NCBI GenBank assembly: GCA_023424135.1
Contig: JAFAEH010000324.1
Coordinates: 1 to 9,116, forward strand
Direction: 5' to 3'
DNA: 9,116 nucleotides
Origin: Actinomycetes bacterium
GTDB taxonomy: Bacteria; Actinomycetota; Actinomycetes; Actinomycetales; Cellulomonadaceae
Made by a program: the position numbers and the translations under genes. Shown here piece after piece: positions 6,091 through 9,116 of this stretch. The notes under the pieces were generated by a model. The model saw only the letters and a program-made list of their open reading frames with translations, ran no database searches and was not told where the DNA came from. The first letter of the stretch is position 1. Every line of letters begins with the position of its first letter.

Positions 6091-7617
6091 ATGACGGACA
6101 GGGGCGGCAACGTGGCGACGGAGCCGAGCACCACGACGGGCGCGGTCGCCGCCGCGGACGGGCCCGAGGCCCCCGCGCGGCTGCCGCAGATCTCCGCCGA
6201 GGTCCGCGAGGACGGGACCGGCGAGATCTCGGTCGACGGTGTGCGCGAGACCATCGCGATGGCCGACCTCGCCGAGGCGGGTGCGGCGATCACGTCGCGC
6301 ATCGCGGCGATCGCGGCCGACGCCGGGCAGGCGCTGCCCGTCGAGGTGCGCGACCCCGACGGGTTGTGGGCGCTGCTCATCCACCCCGACGGTCGCGTCG
6401 ACGAGGCCGACGAGGACGCGCTCGAGGCCGTGAGCGCACCGGTGCCGGCGGTCGACGACGCCGCCTGGTCGCGGCCGACGGCGACCGTGCCCGACCCGGC
6501 GCTCTCCGCCCCGACGCCCGTGGTCGGCGAGCCCACCGCCGTCGACCCGCAGCCCGCAGGTGCGGACGTCCCCGGCACCACCGGTGCGGCGCCGACGTCC
6601 GGGCAGGTGCCCACGGCCATCGAGCCCGACGCGCCGACGCGGGCCGGTACGCGGGCCGAGCGCCGGTCGTCGGACGGCACGTCGCTGCCCACGCTCGACG
6701 ACCTGCTGGCCGCACGCCACCCCGCGCACGAGGGCCCCGCCGAGCAGGGCTGGCAGCACACGGTCCGCCGGCTCACCTTCGGCTCGGTCTCGCCGCGCCC
6801 GGGTGCCGCCGAGCGGCGTCGGCGCTCGCAGGTCGAGGCGGTGCGCCGCACGTTCGACGGCCCGCGCACGATCGTCGTCGTCAACCCCAAGGGCGGTGCG
6901 CACAAGACCACCGCGACGATGCTGCTCGCGTCGTCGTTCGGTCTGTCCCGCGGCGGGTACACGCTCGCGTGGGACAACAACGAGACGCGCGGCACGCTCG
7001 GCTGGCGCTCGTCGCACGGTGATCACACCCGCACCGCGGTCGACCTGCTGCGCGCGCTGCCGGACCTCACGCAGCGCGGGACCGTGCGCATCGGCGACCT
7101 CGACGCGTTCGTCCGCACGCAGCAGGACCAGCAGTTCGACGTCCTCGCGTCCGACGAGAGCTCGGCGTCCGTCGCGAGCGTCGACGCCGCGTCGTACCGC
7201 GCGCTGCACGACGTGCTCTCGCAGTTCTACCGTGTGCTCGTCGTCGACACCGGCAACAACATGCGTGCCTCGAACTGGCAGGCCGCCGTCGAGTCGGCCG
7301 ACCAGCTCGTCGTCGTCTCGACCTTGCGCGAGGACACCGCGCAGTCGGCCGCGTGGGCCCTCGACGCGCTGCGCGCCACGGGGCAGGAGGACCTGGTCCG
7401 CCAGGCCGTGACGATCCTGTCGTTCCCCGAGCCGAAGGTCGACAAGGACCTGCGCACGCGGCTGCGGTCGCACTTCGGTGCACTGACCCGCGCCGTCGTC
7501 GAGGTCCCGCACGACAAGGCGCTCGTCGCGGGCGGCCCGATCGCCTACTCGTCGCTGCGACCGGGGACGCAGGACGCGTGGCTGCGGGCGACCGCCGTGG
7601 TGGCCGACGGGCTCTGA
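6091..7617 (+). CDS. MinD/ParA-like ATPase with long N-terminal region (EspI-like architecture)
   Basis: P-loop ATPase of the SIMIBI/ParA-MinD class, 508 residues. Residues 33-105 look like a small alpha/beta domain (ISAEVREDGTGEISVDG ... VEVRDPDGLWALLIHPDG). Residues about 106-200 are Pro/Ala/Thr-rich and probably disordered. A Trp/Arg-rich linker (W221 in GWQHTVRRLTFG) leads to the ATPase. The deviant Walker A is KGGAHKTT, with signature Lys267 and P-loop Lys272. Switch I is WDNNETRG (D295, N297), where MinD/ParA usually have a second Asp. Walker B is LVVDTGNN (D386). This order, a Pro-rich N-terminus, a linker, a deviant P-loop and a VPHDKALVAGG tail, resembles mycobacterial EspI. No type VII secretion gene lies in the window, and no ParB or parS is seen. 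ATG 6091 is supported by AGGGAG at 6080-6085. Function remains open: partitioning, positioning of a complex, or secretion-linked. Confidence 0.8.
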   Translation: MTDRGGNVATEPSTTTGAVAAADGPEAPARLPQISAEVREDGTGEISVDGVRETIAMADLAEAGAAITSRIAAIAADAGQALPVEVRDPDGLWALLIHPDGRVDEADEDALEAVSAPVPAVDDAAWSRPTATVPDPALSAPTPVVGEPTAVDPQPAGADVPGTTGAAPTSGQVPTAIEPDAPTRAGTRAERRSSDGTSLPTLDDLLAARHPAHEGPAEQGWQHTVRRLTFGSVSPRPGAAERRRRSQVEAVRRTFDGPRTIVVVNPKGGAHKTTATMLLASSFGLSRGGYTLAWDNNETRGTLGWRSSHGDHTRTAVDLLRALPDLTQRGTVRIGDLDAFVRTQQDQQFDVLASDESSASVASVDAASYRALHDVLSQFYRVLVVDTGNNMRASNWQAAVESADQLVVVSTLREDTAQSAAWALDALRATGQEDLVRQAVTILSFPEPKVDKDLRTRLRSHFGALTRAVVEVPHDKALVAGGPIAYSSLRPGTQDAWLRATAVVADGL

Positions 7618-7625
7618 GCGGACCT

Positions 7626-7638
7626 CGGGACGGTCCCG
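7626..7638 (+). terminator. Short hairpin after the ATPase gene
   Basis: CGGGA (7626-7630) and TCCCG (7634-7638) pair around a 3-base loop, eight bases after the stop. The stem is short and lacks a T-tract, so this is only a weak candidate for ending the ATPase transcript. The remaining gap to 7774 holds the box at 7681 and nothing else I recognise. Confidence 0.25.
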
Positions 7639-7680
7639 GACGGCCCGCGGACGGCGTCGGCGGATCTCGTGGCCGACGAC

Positions 7681-7688
7681 GTGCAAGA
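7681..7688 (+). repeat. GTGCAAGA box, copy 1, upstream of sigma factor gene
   Basis: Identical 8-mer to the copy at 8670-8677. It lies 93 bases before the preferred sigma-gene start (7774); the other copy lies 85 bases before the next gene (8755). Similarity continues loosely for about 30 bases downstream. The pairing suggests a shared promoter element or operator, possibly read by the sigma factor itself, which is inference. Confidence 0.4.
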
Positions 7689-7773
7689 TCCGGCCGGGTC
7701 GGCACACCGGCAGGGTGAGGGCGGTGCCACGCCCTCGGACCTGCCCGTCCGCCCGCCCGACCCGGGAGCCGCA

Positions 7774-8505
7774 GTGCCCGCAGCAGAGCACGAGACCGAC
7801 GCCCGCCCCGCCCTGCGCGCCGTCCGCCGCGACGACGCGCGGCCCGACGACGCCCACGACGACGACACCGGCGACGGTACGCCGACCGGTGAGGTCCGTG
7901 ACGGCGTGCCCGTCGCCGGGGTGGAGGTCGCCGGGATGGAGGTCGGCGCTGCGGCGGCCGGCGCCGCGCAGCGCCGGGGACCTGCTGGCCGCTCGTCGTC
8001 GTCCGCCGACGGGACGGTCCGCGCCGACGCACGTGGTGACGCGTGGTTCGAGACGCTCGTGCGTGAGCACGCGACGGCCGTCCACCGGTACCTCGTGCGA
8101 CGCGTCGACCGCTCGGACGTCGAGGACCTGACGGCGGACGTCCTGACGGTCGCGTGGCGTCGTCGCGACGACGTGCCGGACGGCGCCGAGCTGCCGTGGC
8201 TGTACCGCACGGCGGGCTACGTCGTCGCCAACCACCGCCGCAAGGGCCGGCCGGTGCCGGTCGCCGACGTGCCCGACGAGGTCGACCCCGACGACCCGGC
8301 GGTGCGCGCCGTGCGCGACGAGGCGGTGCGGACCGTCCTGGCGGGGCTGTCGTCGCGCGACCGTGAGGTCCTGCTGCTGCACGCGTGGGAGGGCCTGACC
8401 GGGGACGGCCTCGCGGCGGCGCTCGGCATCGGGCGCGGCGGTGCGGACGCGGCGCTGTCCCGCGCGCGCTCCCGCCTGCGCGCGGCGTTCGACGCGGACC
8501 TCTGA
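7774..8505 (+). CDS. ECF-type RNA polymerase sigma-70 factor
   Basis: Directs RNA polymerase to a specific promoter set. From GTG 7774 it has 243 residues. Residues 1-85 are acidic and low in complexity. Region 2 spans about 91-160 (WFETLVREHATAVHRYLVRR, then DVEDLTADVLTVAWRRR and LPWLYRTAGYVVANHRRKGR). Region 4 spans about 190-240 (LSSRDREVLLLHAWEGL, then an LAAALGI helix-turn-helix and ALSRARSRLRAAF). No region 3 or extra C-terminal domain is present. The start is uncertain. The frame is open back to GTG 7669, but codons 7669-7773 use A or T in third position far more often than the rest (CAA, GAT, GCA, GGA). GTG 7774 has GGGAG five bases upstream. ATG 7936, behind GGAGG at 7923-7927, would give 189 residues and still include both domains. 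The following acidic protein is the likely partner. Confidence 0.87.
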   Translation: MPAAEHETDARPALRAVRRDDARPDDAHDDDTGDGTPTGEVRDGVPVAGVEVAGMEVGAAAAGAAQRRGPAGRSSSSADGTVRADARGDAWFETLVREHATAVHRYLVRRVDRSDVEDLTADVLTVAWRRRDDVPDGAELPWLYRTAGYVVANHRRKGRPVPVADVPDEVDPDDPAVRAVRDEAVRTVLAGLSSRDREVLLLHAWEGLTGDGLAAALGIGRGGADAALSRARSRLRAAFDADL

Positions 8506-8567
8506 CGCCGACGCCCGACGCGGATCTCTGACGCCGACGCCCGACGTGACGTCTGACGGCGTCGCCC
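8491..8567 (+). repeat. 26-bp tandem repeat over the end of the sigma gene
   Basis: Three units: 8491-8516, 8517-8542 and a diverged 8543-8567. Units one and two differ at a single base (GGACC versus GGATC), and all carry TCTGACG. The sigma-gene stop TGA (8503-8505) lies in unit one. The unit is not a multiple of three, so the extra copies are non-coding. A 7-bp inverted repeat, CGACGCC (8535-8541) with GGCGTCG (8558-8564), forms across units two and three. Confidence 0.8.
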
Positions 8568-8587
8568 GACGACCCGGCGCGGCCGTT

Positions 8588-8635
8588 CCCGCACCGGGTG
8601 CGACGGTGCAGCGCACCGGCCCGGCGTCGTGCGGG
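8588..8635 (+). terminator. Nested hairpins in the gap after the sigma gene
   Basis: GGTGCG (8597-8602) pairs with CGCACC (8612-8617) and extends by two pairs past a bulged G. Outer arms CCCGCAC (8588-8594) and GTGCGGG (8629-8635) are a perfect 7-bp inverted repeat. The position, about 80 bases after the sigma stop and before the next gene's putative promoter box, would suit a terminator or attenuator. There is no T-tract, and such structures arise easily in this base composition. Confidence 0.3.
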
Positions 8636-8669
8636 TCGCGCGGGCCCACGGCGACCGGTGCGCCGGCGT

Positions 8670-8677
8670 GTGCAAGA
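8670..8677 (+). repeat. GTGCAAGA box, copy 2, upstream of the acidic-protein gene
   Basis: Second exact copy of the 8-mer at 7681-7688, lying 85 bases before ATG 8755 inside the 249-base gap after the sigma gene. The gap also holds the tandem repeat, the nested hairpins and the A/T-richer ACATGTAC at 8693-8700. It probably belongs to the upstream control region of the next gene. Confidence 0.4.
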
Positions 8678-8754
8678 CCGCGGGGGACCGCCACATGTAC
8701 GGGGCAGAGGACATCACGGCCCGGAGCGAGTCCGGGCACGACCTGGAGGACACC

Positions 8755-9116
8755 ATGGCCGACCCGCGCGACGAGCAGCACGAGACCGCAGCCGACGGTG
8801 CGTCGGGCGGGGGGCACGACCCCGCCGCACCGGCGTCCGACGCCCCCGCACCGGGCGACGCGACGACGAGCGGTGCGGCCGGTGGGGCGGGCGCTCCGCC
8901 TGCCGACCTGAGCGACGGCCCGGGGCGGACCCCGGACGCCGCCGGTCCCGCGGGGCAGGGTGACGAGTCCGAGGACGCGCTCGACGAGGCCGTGGCGCGG
9001 GTGCGGTCGGTGGACCCGGCCGCCGGCTCGACGCCCGACGTGCACCGCCTGCACGCGCGGCTGACCGAGTCGACGGGTGTCCTGTTCGCGGGTACGTCGG
9101 GTGCGCCGGCCGGCGC
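8755..9116 (+). CDS. Acidic disordered N-terminus of a probable sigma-factor partner (3' end outside window)
   Basis: The frame is open from ATG 8755 to the window end, giving 120 codons without a stop. The start has an ideal Shine-Dalgarno site, GGAGG at 8745-8749, five bases upstream. Residues 1-80 are acidic and rich in Ala, Gly, Pro and Asp, so probably disordered. Residues about 86-107 (DALDEAVARVRSVDPAAG, then VHRLHARL) form an amphipathic stretch like those before the membrane helix of proteins encoded next to actinobacterial ECF sigma genes. No HxxxCxxC zinc motif and no membrane segment is seen yet. From its position it may be an anti-sigma or other membrane-bound regulator, but the diagnostic part lies outside the window. 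Third codon positions are strongly G or C, as in real genes here. Confidence 0.75.
   Translation, partial: MADPRDEQHETAADGASGGGHDPAAPASDAPAPGDATTSGAAGGAGAPPADLSDGPGRTPDAAGPAGQGDESEDALDEAVARVRSVDPAAGSTPDVHRLHARLTESTGVLFAGTSGAPAG

Noticed and set aside
1211..6181. Shared AADGP-APxR stretch near the N-termini of Ugd and the ATPase, with about 15 identical bases
   Set aside because: Both are low-complexity Ala/Pro-rich tails in G+C-rich codons; one short match is best explained by composition, not by recombination or a common module.
6091..7617. Plasmid or chromosome partition locus (parAB)
   Set aside because: No ParB gene, no parS-like repeats and no replication gene are near; the ATPase has EspI-like architecture and the neighbours are chromosomal in style.
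7669..7773. Sigma gene starting at GTG 7669
   Set aside because: The extra 35 codons use A or T in third position much more than the rest of the gene and would cover the GTGCAAGA box; GTG 7774 has a better Shine-Dalgarno site. Not fully excluded.
4459..9054. Very long minus-strand open frame of about 1530 codons
   Set aside because: It is antisense to the DUF5926, ATPase and sigma genes and only its last 91 codons are real (YoeB). Long antisense frames are expected at this G+C content; the upstream part is low-complexity Arg/Gly/Val without domains.

Overview
This window is very G+C-rich DNA with an almost uniform G or C in third codon positions. Shine-Dalgarno sites are strong, one start looks leaderless, and there is a DUF5926-type gene, a family I know from actinobacteria. 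Together these point to a high-GC actinobacterium. Gene content and style suggest Micrococcales, perhaps Cellulomonas or a relative; that assignment is inference. I see no rRNA, tRNA, CRISPR array, insertion sequence or integrase.

Left part (1-4324), sugar-nucleotide and polysaccharide metabolism. A gene cut by the window edge encodes a coiled-coil segment joined to a glycoside hydrolase family 26 domain. A UDP-glucose 6-dehydrogenase (ugd) follows 25 bases later, probably in the same operon. Facing it across a strong shared hairpin terminator is phosphoglucomutase (pgm). Pgm makes glucose-1-phosphate, the precursor of UDP-glucose, and Ugd oxidises UDP-glucose to UDP-glucuronate. The left edge is therefore probably the end of an extracellular polysaccharide locus that carries its own hydrolase.

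Middle (4459-5895). A complete YefM-YoeB type II toxin-antitoxin pair lies on the minus strand with a 4-base gene overlap. It has a perfect Shine-Dalgarno site and a perfect 24-bp palindromic operator holding two TGTACA boxes 12 bp apart. Divergent from it is a DUF5926 protein. It appears to be read from a leaderless promoter and to lack the N-terminal SEC-C zinc motif that I recall in relatives.

Right part (5896-9116). A 508-residue MinD/ParA-like ATPase has a long N-terminal region and an architecture resembling mycobacterial EspI, with Asn at the usual switch-I Asp position. It is followed by an ECF-type RNA polymerase sigma factor and by the start of an acidic, disordered protein that is probably its membrane-bound partner or anti-sigma factor. 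A short box, GTGCAAGA, occurs about 90 bases before the start of each of these last two genes; I noticed it nowhere else in the window. A 26-bp tandem repeat covers the stop codon of the sigma gene.

None of the genes is of wholly unknown type. The least described elements are the EspI-like ATPase and its N-terminal domain, the sigma/partner pair with its paired boxes, and the coiled-coil GH26 fusion.
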